Source: Caulobacter sp. Root1455 | GTDB taxonomy: Bacteria; Pseudomonadota; Alphaproteobacteria; Caulobacterales; Caulobacteraceae | Reading direction: 5' to 3' | NCBI RefSeq assembly: GCF_001426905.1 | Contig: NZ_LMFQ01000006.1 | Location: 739-64,738 of the forward strand | Length of the DNA: 64,000 bases | Program-made: the position numbers and the translations under genes | Part shown: positions 18,297-28,937 of the stretch, one piece after another | How positions within the stretch are numbered: the first letter of the stretch is position 1 | Layout of the letters: each line of letters opens with the position of its first letter | The notes under the pieces: generated by a model | Databases searched by the model: none | Seen by the model: only the letters and a program-made list of their open reading frames with translations | Told to the model about the DNA's origin: nothing

Positions 18297-18307
18297 GTCG
18301 TCAAATC

Positions 18308-18349
18308 CTGTCATCCCGGACGAAGCTTAGCGGAGATCCGGGATGACAG
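18308..18349. repeat. Inverted repeat (CTGTCATCCCGGA family)
   Basis: CTGTCATCCCGGA (18308-18320) and TCCGGGATGACAG (18337-18349) form a perfect 13-bp stem around a 16-base loop, between parC and the hydrolase gene. It sits 12 bp after the parC stop and could serve as its terminator, although no T run follows. Confidence 0.75.
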
Positions 18350-18361
18350 ACATGGGGGACG

Positions 18362-20638
<2,277 letters not shown>

Positions 20639-20749
20639 CTGGGAGATTCGTTACGCGTGAACGGCCACACTAGCCAATCCCGCGCGGCAAATCCTCCCTC
20701 GACGACGACAAAAGGGGAACGCGGCGGCGATTGGCCGCTGATCGGGCGT

Positions 20750-21481
20750 TTAGAGCCGTCCCGCCTCGCCCAGCCGGTCCAGCAGCCACACCCGGGCCGG
20801 CGGCAGCGGCTTGTTCAGCGGGTGGAACACGAACTGCTCGAGGAAGTGGCCGGTGATGTCCAGGCCCGCCCCGACGTCGCCCTCGGCCAGGCCGCCCTGA
20901 GCCGACAGCATGAACGGCGGCAGGGGCAAGAGCTTGTCGTGATAGGGCGCGCCCGCCGCCCGGCTGACCGCCCGGCCCGTCCGCGGGCTGATATAGACAA
21001 GGTCGTCCAGCGAGCCAGTGGCGGCGCATTTCGAAAGGTCCAGGCCGAACCCCAGGTCCTGCAGCAGCCCGGCCTCGAACCGCACATAGACCGCCGGCCA
21101 GATCTCGGGGATGGCCAGGGCCGTGATCAGAGCTTCCAGGGCGTGGAAGGCGCCCGGGTGGGCTTCGCGCTCCGGCAGGGCTCCGGCGGCGACGGCGGCG
21201 GCGGCCGACAATCCAGACAGAGCCAGCGGCTCATCGAACAGCGACGAAGGCCCCTCGCCGATCGGCTCCAGGGTCGCCGCGCCCAGCTGGTCGCTCATCC
21301 GGGCCCGGTAGCGGGCAATGACCTTGGCCCCGGCCTGCAGGAACGGCTTCATCCGCCGCGAGGCCGCGCCCGAGACGTGGGCGGCGAACTTGCCCCGGTC
21401 CTGGGTCAGCAGCTCGACGATCGCCCCGGTCTCGCCATGGACGCGCGCCGACAGCACGAAGGCCTCGTCTTCCCATTCCAT
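20750..21481 (-). CDS. recO: DNA repair protein RecO
   Basis: The 243-residue protein starts MEWEDEAFVLSARVHGETGA, matching the RecO OB-fold N-terminus, and continues with RGKFAAHVSGAASRRMKP and a helical C-terminal domain. RecO works with RecR to load RecA on SSB-coated single strands. The zinc cysteines of some RecO proteins are not complete here. The start at 21481 matches the family start; ATG 21493 would add four residues and is five bases after the upstream gene's stop. It is the last gene in the series with the acetyltransferase and era. Confidence 0.9.
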   Translation of the reverse strand: MEWEDEAFVLSARVHGETGAIVELLTQDRGKFAAHVSGAASRRMKPFLQAGAKVIARYRARMSDQLGAATLEPIGEGPSSLFDEPLALSGLSAAAAVAAGALPEREAHPGAFHALEALITALAIPEIWPAVYVRFEAGLLQDLGFGLDLSKCAATGSLDDLVYISPRTGRAVSRAAGAPYHDKLLPLPPFMLSAQGGLAEGDVGAGLDITGHFLEQFVFHPLNKPLPPARVWLLDRLGEAGRL

Positions 21482-21498
21482 CAGAGGGGCCATTCCAT

Positions 21499-22374
21499 CT
21501 AGGCGGGGGTCCCCCAGGCCACGATCTTCTCGATCACCGGCCGCCATTCGGGCTCGACCGGCAGGCCGATCACGTCGCGCAGGGTCGCTTCCAGCTCGTC
21601 GGCCGACAGGTCGCGCTGCTCGACCAGGGCGCCGTCGGCGTCGCGCCAGGTCAGGCGGTTGTTCTTCAGGGCGTAGCGGGCGGTCGGCGTGGTGCGGCCG
21701 GCCGTCAGGCTCCAGGTGAAGTGCGAGCTGGGGTGAGTGTAGGTGTAGAAATTGACCTGCTCGTAGTCCTGGTCGGCCCAGGCGCCCAGAGCCACCTGGT
21801 AGGTCGCCGCCCACTTGCCCGAGAGGTTGGCCTGCACCCGGCGCTCGCCGCCCAGCTCGGCCACGGGCAGGATGCGGAAGTCGCCGTTGGGCGTGGCCTG
21901 CGCCTCGTCGGAGAACAGGCGCAGCGGCGCGGTCAGCACGCAGCCGCCGAAGCCGACGTCGGCCAGCCAGACCGTGTCGTCGCCCGGAACCCGCACGCCC
22001 AGCACCATGTGCGAGCGCGGTCGGGGCGGCGCGTCGTCGGGGACCATCCACAGCACCCGCGCCATCAGGCCCGTGACCTCGAAGCCCAGCGCCGTCAGCA
22101 CCCGCTTGAACAGCCCGTTCTGCTCGTAGCAGTAGCCCCCTCGCCCGGCCGCGATCAGCTTGGCGTCGATGTCGGCCGGATCCAGGCTGATCGCCCTGCC
22201 CAGCAGCACGTCGACATTCTCGAAGACGATGGCGTCGGGATGTTTCTGGTGGAGGGCGCGCAGCACCTCGAGCGTCGGCTCGCGGGGGCCGTCATAGCCG
22301 ATGCGGGCGAAATAGGCGTCCAGATCGACCGAAGGTGAAGCCGCTTCGGTCGGCGCGATGTCCAGCTTGCTCAC
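21499..22374 (-). CDS. Arylamine N-acetyltransferase
   Basis: The 291-residue protein has the complete catalytic triad of the NAT family: Cys82 in GRGGYCYEQN, His122 in RSHMVLGV and Asp139 in WLADVGFGG. It transfers acetyl from acetyl-CoA to aromatic amines or hydrazines; the natural substrate is unknown. Length is normal for bacterial NAT (about 280). It lies between era and recO in the same direction, separated from era by a hairpin, so it may have its own promoter. Confidence 0.92.
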   Translation of the reverse strand: MSKLDIAPTEAASPSVDLDAYFARIGYDGPREPTLEVLRALHQKHPDAIVFENVDVLLGRAISLDPADIDAKLIAAGRGGYCYEQNGLFKRVLTALGFEVTGLMARVLWMVPDDAPPRPRSHMVLGVRVPGDDTVWLADVGFGGCVLTAPLRLFSDEAQATPNGDFRILPVAELGGERRVQANLSGKWAATYQVALGAWADQDYEQVNFYTYTHPSSHFTWSLTAGRTTPTARYALKNNRLTWRDADGALVEQRDLSADELEATLRDVIGLPVEPEWRPVIEKIVAWGTPA

Positions 22375-22417
22375 GGCCGCGATATTCCCTGTCTGTTCTC
22401 GGCCCTACAGGTAACGC

Positions 22418-22447
22418 TTCGGCGCGGGATTGCCACCCCGCGCCGAA
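22418..22447 (-). terminator. Hairpin downstream of era
   Basis: TTCGGCGCGGG and CCCGCGCCGAA form a perfect 11-bp stem with an 8-base loop, starting 13 bp after the era stop on the minus strand. No T tract follows, so it may work as a weak or Rho-assisted terminator, or protect the 3' end. Confidence 0.5.
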
Positions 22448-22459
22448 CGCTCGCGCGCC

Positions 22460-23428
22460 TTAAACGTCGAAATCCAGGCCCATGTCGTTGAACAGGCCGC
22501 GTTCCTCGGCCCAGTTCTCCTTGACCTTCACGTGCAGGAACAGGTGGATCTTGCGGTCGAGGATGTCTTCCAGCTCCTCGCGCGAGCTCTTCCCGATCCA
22601 CTTGATCACCTCGCCGCCCTTGCCCAGCACGATGGCCCGCTGGCCGTCGCGCTCGACATAGATGGTCTGCTCGATGCGGGCGCTGCCGTCCGGGCGTTCC
22701 TCGAACGCCGTGGTCTCGACCGAGGCGGCGTAAGGCAGCTCCTCGTGGACGCGCAGATAGATCTTCTCGCGGGTGATCTCGGCGGCCAGCAGGCGGGCCG
22801 GCAGGTCGGCGGTCTGGTCTTCCGGATAGAGCCAGGGGCCTTCCGGCATCAGCGAGGCCAGCTTGGCGGTCAGGTCGTCGACGCCCGCGCCGGTGCCGGC
22901 GCTGATCATGAACACCTCGGAATAGACGCCGGTCTCGTACAGGTCGTGGGCGACGGCCAGCAGGGTCTCGCGCTTGACGCCGTCGATCTTGTTCAACGCC
23001 AGGATCACCTGGCGGTTGGCGGCCTTCAGGCCCTCGATGATCGTCTGGACGTCCTGCACCGAGCGGTGCTCACCGGCCGAGGCGCGGCGCTCGCGCGAGG
23101 CGAGCTCGGCCTGCACGTCGACCAGGTGGACGACGACTTCGCTGTCCTCGGCGCCGCTCCAGGCGGAACGGACCATGGCGCGGTCCAGGCGACGGCGCGG
23201 GGTGAAGATGCCGGGGGTGTCGACCAGCACGATCTGGGTCTGGCCGATCATGGCCACGCCGCGCACGGGGAAGCGCGTCGTCTGGACCTTCTGGGTGACG
23301 ATCGAGACCTTGGCCCCGACCATGCGGTTGACCAGGGTGGACTTGCCGGCGTTCGGGGCGCCGATGATGGCGGCGAAGCCGGCGCGGGTGTTTTGGCCCG
23401 AGGGCTCTTGGGGGGTGTTTTCAGTCAT
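22460..23428 (-). CDS. era: GTPase Era
   Basis: The 322-residue protein has the Era G domain: G1 GAPNAGKST near residues 23-31, G3 DTPG in LVDTPGIFTPRRR, G4 NKID. A C-terminal KH domain follows, with AIVLGKGGEVIKWIGKSSRE. Era binds the 3' end of 16S rRNA during 30S assembly. The ATG at 23428 gives MTENTPQEPSGQ, a short polar leader before the G domain; the open frame further upstream runs through a repeat and was not used. A palindromic element separates it from rnc. Confidence 0.95.
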   Translation of the reverse strand: MTENTPQEPSGQNTRAGFAAIIGAPNAGKSTLVNRMVGAKVSIVTQKVQTTRFPVRGVAMIGQTQIVLVDTPGIFTPRRRLDRAMVRSAWSGAEDSEVVVHLVDVQAELASRERRASAGEHRSVQDVQTIIEGLKAANRQVILALNKIDGVKRETLLAVAHDLYETGVYSEVFMISAGTGAGVDDLTAKLASLMPEGPWLYPEDQTADLPARLLAAEITREKIYLRVHEELPYAASVETTAFEERPDGSARIEQTIYVERDGQRAIVLGKGGEVIKWIGKSSREELEDILDRKIHLFLHVKVKENWAEERGLFNDMGLDFDV

Positions 23429-23476
23429 TGCGCGTGCGTGTAGCACAGCGGAAGGGAAAAGCAGACGCCGAAGGAC

Positions 23477-23612
23477 GCCTCCTCCGTCACGATGCGTATT
23501 CGCATCGCGCCACCTCCCCCGCCTTGCGGGTGAGGAGAAGGCTGGATCGATCTTTCCTCCCCCGTGAAACGGGGGAGGTGGCGCGTCGCGAAGCGGCGTG
23601 ACGGAGGGGGCG
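23477..23612. repeat. BIME-like element between rnc and era
   Basis: CGCCTCCTCCGTCACGATGCG and the inverted GCGGCGTGACGGAGGGGGCG form the outer arms; GCGCCACCTCCCCCG and CGGGGGAGGTGGCGC form the inner arms around a spacer. It ends about 8 bp from the rnc stop codon. Confidence 0.7.
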
Positions 23613-23619
23613 TCTCCGC

Positions 23620-24321
23620 CTAAATCCCCGCCCCTTCCCGCTCCAGCAGCGCCTTGGCCGCCGCCTTCTCGGCCTCCTGCCGCGAGCGGCCCTCGGCATA
23701 AACCGGATCCAGGCCCACCACCGTCACTTGCACCGTGAACACCGGCGCGTGGTCCGGCCCCTTGCGGTCCTTGACGGCGTAGGTCGGCAGCGGCTTGCCC
23801 AGGCCTTGCGCCCATTCCTGCAGCGCCGTCTTGGGATCGCGCGGCTTGCCCTGGCCGGCCTTGTCGAACTCGTCGGCCCAAAGGTCCAGGAACACTCGGC
23901 GCGCCGTCTCCAGCCCGCCGTCGCGGTAGAGGGCCGCCATCAGGGCCTCGGCGGCGCCGGCCAGGATCGAGTCCGTCTCGCGGCCGCCGATCTTGCTGGA
24001 CGAGGCCGACAGGCGCAGGGCGGGGCCGACATTGGCGGCGCGGGAGACCCGCGCGCAGGTCTCGCGGCTGACCAGGGCGTTCAGGCGCGGGGCCAGCTCG
24101 CCTTCCTTGGCCTTGGGGAAACGCTCGGCCAAGGCCTCGGCGGCCAGCAGGCCCAGCACGCGGTCGCCGATGAACTCCAGCACCTCGTTGTCGCCGGCCT
24201 TCTTGGCCCCGTCCCCGACGCTGGCGTGCGTCAGGGCCAGTTCCAGCAGCTGGCGATCCTGGAACGTGTGACCGATCCGGCGCTCCAGGTCGCCGACGGC
24301 GACGGCGCGCCGGTCTGTCAC
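23620..24321 (-). CDS. rnc: Ribonuclease III
   Basis: The 233-residue protein has the RNase III signature [20 protein letters not shown] and a C-terminal double-stranded RNA-binding domain (from about residue 160: [11 protein letters not shown] to [13 protein letters not shown]). It cleaves double-stranded RNA in rRNA processing and mRNA decay. The start is GTG 24321, overlapping the lepB stop by 4 bases (GTGA). The longer frame to 24507 reads antisense-like residues through lepB and is rejected. Confidence 0.94.
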   Translation of the reverse strand: MTDRRAVAVGDLERRIGHTFQDRQLLELALTHASVGDGAKKAGDNEVLEFIGDRVLGLLAAEALAERFPKAKEGELAPRLNALVSRETCARVSRAANVGPALRLSASSSKIGGRETDSILAGAAEALMAALYRDGGLETARRVFLDLWADEFDKAGQGKPRDPKTALQEWAQGLGKPLPTYAVKDRKGPDHAPVFTVQVTVVGLDPVYAEGRSRQEAEKAAAKALLEREGAGI

Positions 24322-25166
24322 TTCAGAACGCGGAAGAAGCGGCTCGGACGGGCGTCCAGGAACCAGGTCCACGGCTTGAACAGGTGGGCGTCGGCGTTCC
24401 ATGACAGCAGGATCAGCTGGGCGCGGCCCACCAGGTTCTCGGCCGGCACGAAGCCGACGCCTTCCTGCATGCCAATGTACTGGTCGTTGGCGTAGTCCCA
24501 CTTGCACGTGCCGGGACCGGTCTTGAAGGCCGAGACGCCTGGGTCGAAGCGGCTGTCCAGCGAGTTGTCGCGGTTGTCGCCCATGAAGAAGTAGCAGCCG
24601 GCCGGCACGGTGTAGACGCCGGTGTTGTCGGCCTCGCTGTCGGGACCGTAGTCCTGGGTGGCGTATTTGCGGCCTTCCGGATTGGTCTCCTGGAAGCGGC
24701 CGGCGCGGATGGTGCCGTAGCCGGTGTCGACCAGGGCCGAGGGCAGTTCCTTGCGGTCCAGGACCTTGCCGTTGATGTAGACCACGCCGCCGCGCACCTG
24801 GACCTTGTCGCCGGGCAGGCCGATCAGGCGCTTGATGTAGTCGACCTTGGGGTCGCGCGGCAGCTTGAAGACGATGATGTCGCCGCGCTTGGGCGCGTGG
24901 CCCAGGATGCGGCCGTGGAACAGCGGCGGGCTGAACGGGATCGAATGCTTGGACCAGCCGTAGCTGAATTTCGAAACGATGATGTAGTCGCCCTGGTAGA
25001 GGTTGGGCTCCATCGACGCCGACGGGATCGTGAACGGCTGGAACAGCAGCACCCGCAGCACCAGGGCGATGCCCAGGGCGTAGGCGACCGTCTTGACGAT
25101 CTCGATGAACTCCTTGACCGCCCCGGTCTTTTCATCGGGCGTCTCGATGTCGGTGGTGTCGGTCAT
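24318..25166 (-). CDS. lepB: Signal peptidase I
   Basis: The 282-residue protein has one N-terminal membrane segment (about residues 24-44, [17 protein letters not shown]), then the catalytic serine in [10 protein letters not shown], the lysine in [12 protein letters not shown], and the C-terminal box [12 protein letters not shown]. It removes signal peptides from exported proteins at the periplasmic face of the inner membrane. It is read with rnc (4-base overlap) and probably with acpS and pdxJ upstream, although a small ORF and a repeat element lie between. Confidence 0.95.
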   Translation of the reverse strand: MTDTTDIETPDEKTGAVKEFIEIVKTVAYALGIALVLRVLLFQPFTIPSASMEPNLYQGDYIIVSKFSYGWSKHSIPFSPPLFHGRILGHAPKRGDIIVFKLPRDPKVDYIKRLIGLPGDKVQVRGGVVYINGKVLDRKELPSALVDTGYGTIRAGRFQETNPEGRKYATQDYGPDSEADNTGVYTVPAGCYFFMGDNRDNSLDSRFDPGVSAFKTGPGTCKWDYANDQYIGMQEGVGFVPAENLVGRAQLILLSWNADAHLFKPWTWFLDARPSRFFRVLK

Positions 25167-25321
25167 GCGCTCAGGGGCTCTCGACGGAATGGGCTGCGGG
25201 CGAACCCGACGCGCCTAGCTAGACGGGCTTTACGACGGGAGCAAGCCGGGCGCCCGTTAACTCGCCTTCATGGTGTGGACGCGAAGAGGCGCCCGCGCCA
25301 GCTTGACCGTGGAATGCGGGC

Positions 25322-25474
25322 CTAAATTGTGGCGAAGACCGCCGCCAGCACCAGCGCGAAGAAGCCCCAGCCGACCAGCAGCCAGGCGAACGGCTTTTGC
25401 TGCCAGGGCATCAGCCGCGGCGCGCGGCGCGCCTTGGGCGCGGGTCTCGCTTCGATATCGCTCCAGATGGCCAT
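25322..25474 (-). CDS. Small single-span membrane protein, 50 residues
   Basis: This short ORF encodes a basic N-terminus ([20 protein letters not shown]), then a hydrophobic segment from about residue 30 ([20 protein letters not shown]) to the end. A strong ribosome site, GGGGGAA, lies just before the ATG at 25474, and third codon positions are mostly G or C, like neighbouring genes. It sits between acpS and lepB in the same direction. The layout predicts a cytoplasmic N-terminus with one inner-membrane helix. I do not recognise the family. Confidence 0.65.
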   Translation of the reverse strand: MAIWSDIEARPAPKARRAPRLMPWQQKPFAWLLVGWGFFALVLAAVFATI

Positions 25475-25554
25475 GTGTTCCCCCGTCCCAGAACGGCGCC
25501 GTTTCAGGCGCTCTGGGATCAGGGGTGCAAGGCCGGGGCCGCGCCGTTCCAGGC

Positions 25555-25682
25555 CCTCCCCCCGTGGGGGAGGTGTCGGCGCAGCCGACGTAGGGGGGAG
25601 TGATCGGAAGGGGCCGCAACCCGGATCGACGATCCCAAAACTCCCCCCACCGGCCTTCGGCCGCCTCCCCCACAGGGGGAGG
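25555..25682. repeat. BIME-like element, family A, next to acpS
   Basis: CCTCCCCCCGTGGGGGAGG at the left and CCTCCCCCACAGGGGGAGG at the right flank a spacer that, on the reverse strand, shares TTTTGGGATC and CCGATCAC with the element at 51623-51766. The right end stops two bases before the acpS stop codon. Confidence 0.75.
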
Positions 25683-25684
25683 AT

Positions 25685-26077
25685 CTACACCGCCTCGATG
25701 ATCACGAAGGCCTGGGCGTAGGGGTGGTCGTCGGTCAGGGACAGGTGGATCACCGGGGTCATGCCCTCGGGGACCATCGCGGCGAGCCGCTCGGCCGCGC
25801 CGCCGGTCAGGGCCATGGTCGGCTTGCCGGACGGAAGATTGACCACCCCCATGCCGGACAGATGAACCCCGCGCTTCAGGCCCGTGCCCAAGGCCTTGGA
25901 GCAGGCCTCCTTGGCGGCGAAGCGCTTGGCGTAGCTGGAGGCGCGGTCGGGCTTGCGCTCGGACCGCTTGCGCTCGATCTCGGTGAAGACCTTGTTGGTG
26001 AACCGGTCGCCGAAGCGTTCGAGGGATTTCTCGATCCGGCGGATGTCGCACAGGTCCGAGCCGATCCCGATGATCAC
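25685..26077 (-). CDS. acpS: Holo-[acyl-carrier-protein] synthase
   Basis: The 130-residue protein starts [20 protein letters not shown], the AcpS signature with the metal-binding Asp, and has [17 protein letters not shown] with the Glu/Lys of the active site. It transfers 4'-phosphopantetheine from CoA to apo-ACP. The start is GTG 26077, overlapping the pdxJ stop by 4 bases, as is common for this pair. Confidence 0.94.
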   Translation of the reverse strand: MIIGIGSDLCDIRRIEKSLERFGDRFTNKVFTEIERKRSERKPDRASSYAKRFAAKEACSKALGTGLKRGVHLSGMGVVNLPSGKPTMALTGGAAERLAAMVPEGMTPVIHLSLTDDHPYAQAFVIIEAV

Positions 26078-26829
26078 GTGACGATCTCGAGGCGCGCGGC
26101 GTTCATCAGGGCCCGCATCCGCTGCATGGCCTGGGGCAGCCCCACGAAGATCGCCTCGCCGATCAGGAAGTGGCCGATGTTCAGCTCGGCGATCTGCGGG
26201 ATGGCGGCGATCGGCTTGACCGTGGCGTAGTCGATGCCGTGGCCGGCATGGACCTCCAGGCCCAGGCCGGCGGCCAATTCCGCGCCCGTCCTCAGCCGCT
26301 CCAGGATGGCGGCGGCCTTGTCGGCGTGACCCTCGCGCGCGGCGTCGCAATAGGCGCCGGTGTGCAGCTCCACCACCTGGGCGCCGGCGTCGGCCGAGGC
26401 CTGGATCTGGGCCGGATCGGCCTCGATGAACAGCGAGACCCGCGCCCCGACGGTGCGCAGGCGGGCGACAGCCTCGACGATACGGACCTTGCCGCGCACG
26501 ACGTCCAGGCCGCCCTCGGTGGTGACCTCCTCGCGGCGCTCGGGCACCAGGCAGGCGGCGTGCGGCCTGGCCTGCAGGGCGATGCCGACCATCTCGTCGG
26601 TGACCGCCATCTCGAAGTTCAGCGGCTTGCCGCGCTTGAGGCACAGGTCGGTCAGCAGGGCGATGTCGGCGTCGCTGATGTGGCGGCGGTCCTCGCGCAG
26701 GTGGGCGGTGATGCCGTCGGCGCCGGCCGCCAGGGCCAGCTCGGCGGCCCGCACCGGTTCCGGATAGCTGGACCCCCGCGCGTTGCGGATCGTGGCCACG
26801 TGGTCGATGTTGACGCCGAGCCGCAGCAT
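26074..26829 (-). CDS. pdxJ: Pyridoxine 5'-phosphate synthase
   Basis: The 251-residue TIM-barrel protein starts [18 protein letters not shown] and contains [51 protein letters not shown] and [11 protein letters not shown], which are PdxJ motifs. It condenses 3-amino-2-oxopropyl phosphate with deoxyxylulose 5-phosphate to make pyridoxine 5'-phosphate. It is read after pyrE with a 5-base gap and before acpS with a 4-base overlap. Confidence 0.95.
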   Translation of the reverse strand: MLRLGVNIDHVATIRNARGSSYPEPVRAAELALAAGADGITAHLREDRRHISDADIALLTDLCLKRGKPLNFEMAVTDEMVGIALQARPHAACLVPERREEVTTEGGLDVVRGKVRIVEAVARLRTVGARVSLFIEADPAQIQASADAGAQVVELHTGAYCDAAREGHADKAAAILERLRTGAELAAGLGLEVHAGHGIDYATVKPIAAIPQIAELNIGHFLIGEAIFVGLPQAMQRMRALMNAARLEIVT

Positions 26830-26834
26830 GCCGG

Positions 26835-27419
26835 TCAGCCCTTCAGACGCCGGCTGCCCGGATCCTCGATCGGGATGGCGGCCAGTTCGGGCGGCAGGGC
26901 GTCGGCGGGGTAGGCCGGGACCTCAAGGCTGGCCAGGGCCACCAGCGGCACGCCGACGTCGGCCTTGCCGCCCGAGCGGTCGACGATGCAGGCCGCGGCG
27001 ATCACCTCGCCGCCGGCCTCCTGGATCGCGGCGATGCACTCGCGCGACGACAGGCCGGTGGTGACGATGTCCTCGACCATCACGACCTTCTGGCCGGGCT
27101 CCAGATGGAAGCCGCGGCGGAACTTGAAGCCGCCGGCCTCGCGCTCGACATAGATCGAGGCGACGTTCAGCCAGCGGGCGGTCTCGTAGCCGGGGATGAT
27201 CCCGCCCACGGCCGGCGACACGGCCACGTCGGGCTGGCCGACGGTGGCGACGATCTTCTCGGCCAGGGCCTTGCAGAGGCGCGCGCAGCGCTCGGGCCGC
27301 ATGAACACCAGGTTCTTTTGCAGAAAGACGGGACTGTGCAGGCCGGAGGACAGCACGAAGTGGCCTTCGCGCAGGGCGCCGGCGGCGCGGAATTCGTCGA
27401 GGACGTCGTCGTTGGTCAT
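26835..27419 (-). CDS. pyrE: Orotate phosphoribosyltransferase
   Basis: The 194-residue protein has the PRPP-binding loop [20 protein letters not shown] near residues 112-131 and the hood region [18 protein letters not shown]. The SGLHS motif and size match the PyrE group without a fused decarboxylase. It makes orotidine 5'-phosphate from orotate and PRPP. It heads the minus-strand series pyrE-pdxJ-acpS-lepB-rnc-era, with a 134-bp region to the divergent NUDIX gene that likely carries the promoter. Confidence 0.93.
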   Translation of the reverse strand: MTNDDVLDEFRAAGALREGHFVLSSGLHSPVFLQKNLVFMRPERCARLCKALAEKIVATVGQPDVAVSPAVGGIIPGYETARWLNVASIYVEREAGGFKFRRGFHLEPGQKVVMVEDIVTTGLSSRECIAAIQEAGGEVIAAACIVDRSGGKADVGVPLVALASLEVPAYPADALPPELAAIPIEDPGSRRLKG

Positions 27420-27553
27420 GAGGGTTGGATATAGCGGGTGGCGGCGAGTCTACAAACAGCGGACGCGCACTCGTCCCATGAACAGGGCCAGGCTGTCCCG
27501 GGCCTTGCCGCGAGTGTGTGTCCCCGTCCGCGCCACGATGCTATTCCGCCTTC

Positions 27554-27967
27554 ATGAGCACTCCGGAATCAGACCCGCCCCGCCCTCGCGTCGGCTGCGG
27601 CGCGGCCATTCTCGACGGCCAGGGCAGGATCCTGCTGGTCCAGCGTCGGCGCCAGCCCGAGGCCGGCTGCTGGGGTCAGCCCGGCGGCAAGCTGGACTGG
27701 GGCGAAAGCGGCCGGACCTGCGCCGAGCGCGAGATCTTCGAGGAATTGGGGATCAGGATCGTCGCCGGCCCGGTGCTGTGCGTCACCGACATGATCGACC
27801 AGGACAGCCACTGGGTGGCGGTGACCTACCGCGCCGACGACTGCGTGGGCGAGCCGGCGATCCAGGAGCCGCAGGCCCTGGCCGACTGGGGTTGGTTCCC
27901 GCTGGACGCCCTGCCCTCGCCGCTGACCGCCGCGACGCTCGACGCGGTCACAGCGCTTAGGGCATAA
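27554..27967 (+). CDS. NUDIX hydrolase
   Basis: The 137-residue protein has a complete NUDIX box, GGKLDWGESGRTCAER then EIFEELGI, at about residues 44-67. The start of the domain, GCGAAILDGQGRILLVQRRR, is typical of MutT-like members. The substrate (nucleoside diphosphate linked to X) cannot be defined. I chose ATG 27554, which gives MSTPESDPPRPRVG; the upstream ATG at 27518 adds 12 residues without conservation. Confidence 0.88.
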   Translation: MSTPESDPPRPRVGCGAAILDGQGRILLVQRRRQPEAGCWGQPGGKLDWGESGRTCAEREIFEELGIRIVAGPVLCVTDMIDQDSHWVAVTYRADDCVGEPAIQEPQALADWGWFPLDALPSPLTAATLDAVTALRA

Positions 27968-28021
27968 GCTCGCCACTGATTTGCACCCGGCGTCCCGACG
28001 CCGGAGAACGGGAGCCCTCCG

Positions 28022-28873
28022 ATGGCCGTCGTCACCCTCAAGCGCTGGAACCTGTCGATGGGCGCCGGCCAGCCGCTGGCCGTGATCGCCGGCCTAAACG
28101 TGCTGGAGAATATCGACCTGGCCCTGGAGGTCGGGCGCGAGCTGAAGGCGGTCACCGCCGAGCTGGGCCTGCCCTATGTGTTCAAGGCCAGCTTCGACAA
28201 GGCCAACCGCTCGTCGATCACCAGCTATCGCGGTCCTGGCCTGAAGGACGGCCTGGCGATGCTGGTCGAGATCAAGGCCAAGCTGAATGTGCCGATCGCC
28301 ACCGACATCCACGAGGTGGACCAGGCCGAGCCGGTCGCCGCCGTGGCCGACCTGGTGCAGATCCCCGCCTTCCTGTGCCGCCAGACCGACCTGATCGTCG
28401 CCGCCTCGCGCGCCACGGCCGCCGCCGGCGGCTGGCTGCACGTCAAGAAGGCCCAGTTCATCGCCCCCTGGGACTGCAAGAACATCGTCCACAAGGCCCG
28501 CGAGGCCGCACCCGACCTGCAGATCGTCCTGTGCGAACGGGGCGCCTCGTTCGGCTACAACAACCTGGTGGTCGACATGCTGGGCATCGCGCAGATGCAG
28601 AGCCTGGGCGTGCCGGTGACCATCGACGCCACCCACGCCGTCCAGTTGCCGGGCGCCGATCCCCGCACGGCCGGCGGTTCGACCGGCGGCCGCCGCGAGG
28701 GCGTGCCGATCATCGCCAAGGCCGCCGTCGCCGCCGGCGCCGACGGGGTGTTCCTGGAGTTCCATCCCGAGCCCGACAAGGCCCTGTGCGACGGGCCCAG
28801 CTGCCTGCCGTTGAGCGACGCCGCCGGACTGCTGAAGACCCTGAAAGCCCTGCACGCGGCCGTGCGCGCTTAA
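28022..28873 (+). CDS. kdsA: 3-deoxy-8-phosphooctulonate synthase
   Basis: The 283-residue protein matches KDO8P synthase over its whole length: PYVFKASFDKANRSS, SYRGPGLKDGL, CRQTDLIVAASR, VKKAQF, CERGASFGYNNLVVDM and FLEFHPEPDKALCDGPS. It condenses arabinose 5-phosphate with PEP for LPS inner-core Kdo. In IAGLNVLEN the key position is Asn, as in the metal-independent E. coli enzyme, not Cys as in metal-dependent ones. A ribosome site GGGAG lies 8 bp before the ATG. Confidence 0.95.
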   Translation: MAVVTLKRWNLSMGAGQPLAVIAGLNVLENIDLALEVGRELKAVTAELGLPYVFKASFDKANRSSITSYRGPGLKDGLAMLVEIKAKLNVPIATDIHEVDQAEPVAAVADLVQIPAFLCRQTDLIVAASRATAAAGGWLHVKKAQFIAPWDCKNIVHKAREAAPDLQIVLCERGASFGYNNLVVDMLGIAQMQSLGVPVTIDATHAVQLPGADPRTAGGSTGGRREGVPIIAKAAVAAGADGVFLEFHPEPDKALCDGPSCLPLSDAAGLLKTLKALHAAVRA

Positions 28874-28937
28874 CCTCGGAGCCATTTCTAGCGAACCGCG
28901 TTGTAGCTGAGCTGTTCGTCGTCCCGCTGGAAGCCTC

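Noticed and set aside
22460..23881. Longer Era protein starting upstream of 23428
   Set aside because: The extra 151 codons run antisense-like through a palindromic repeat and the rnc gene in another frame.
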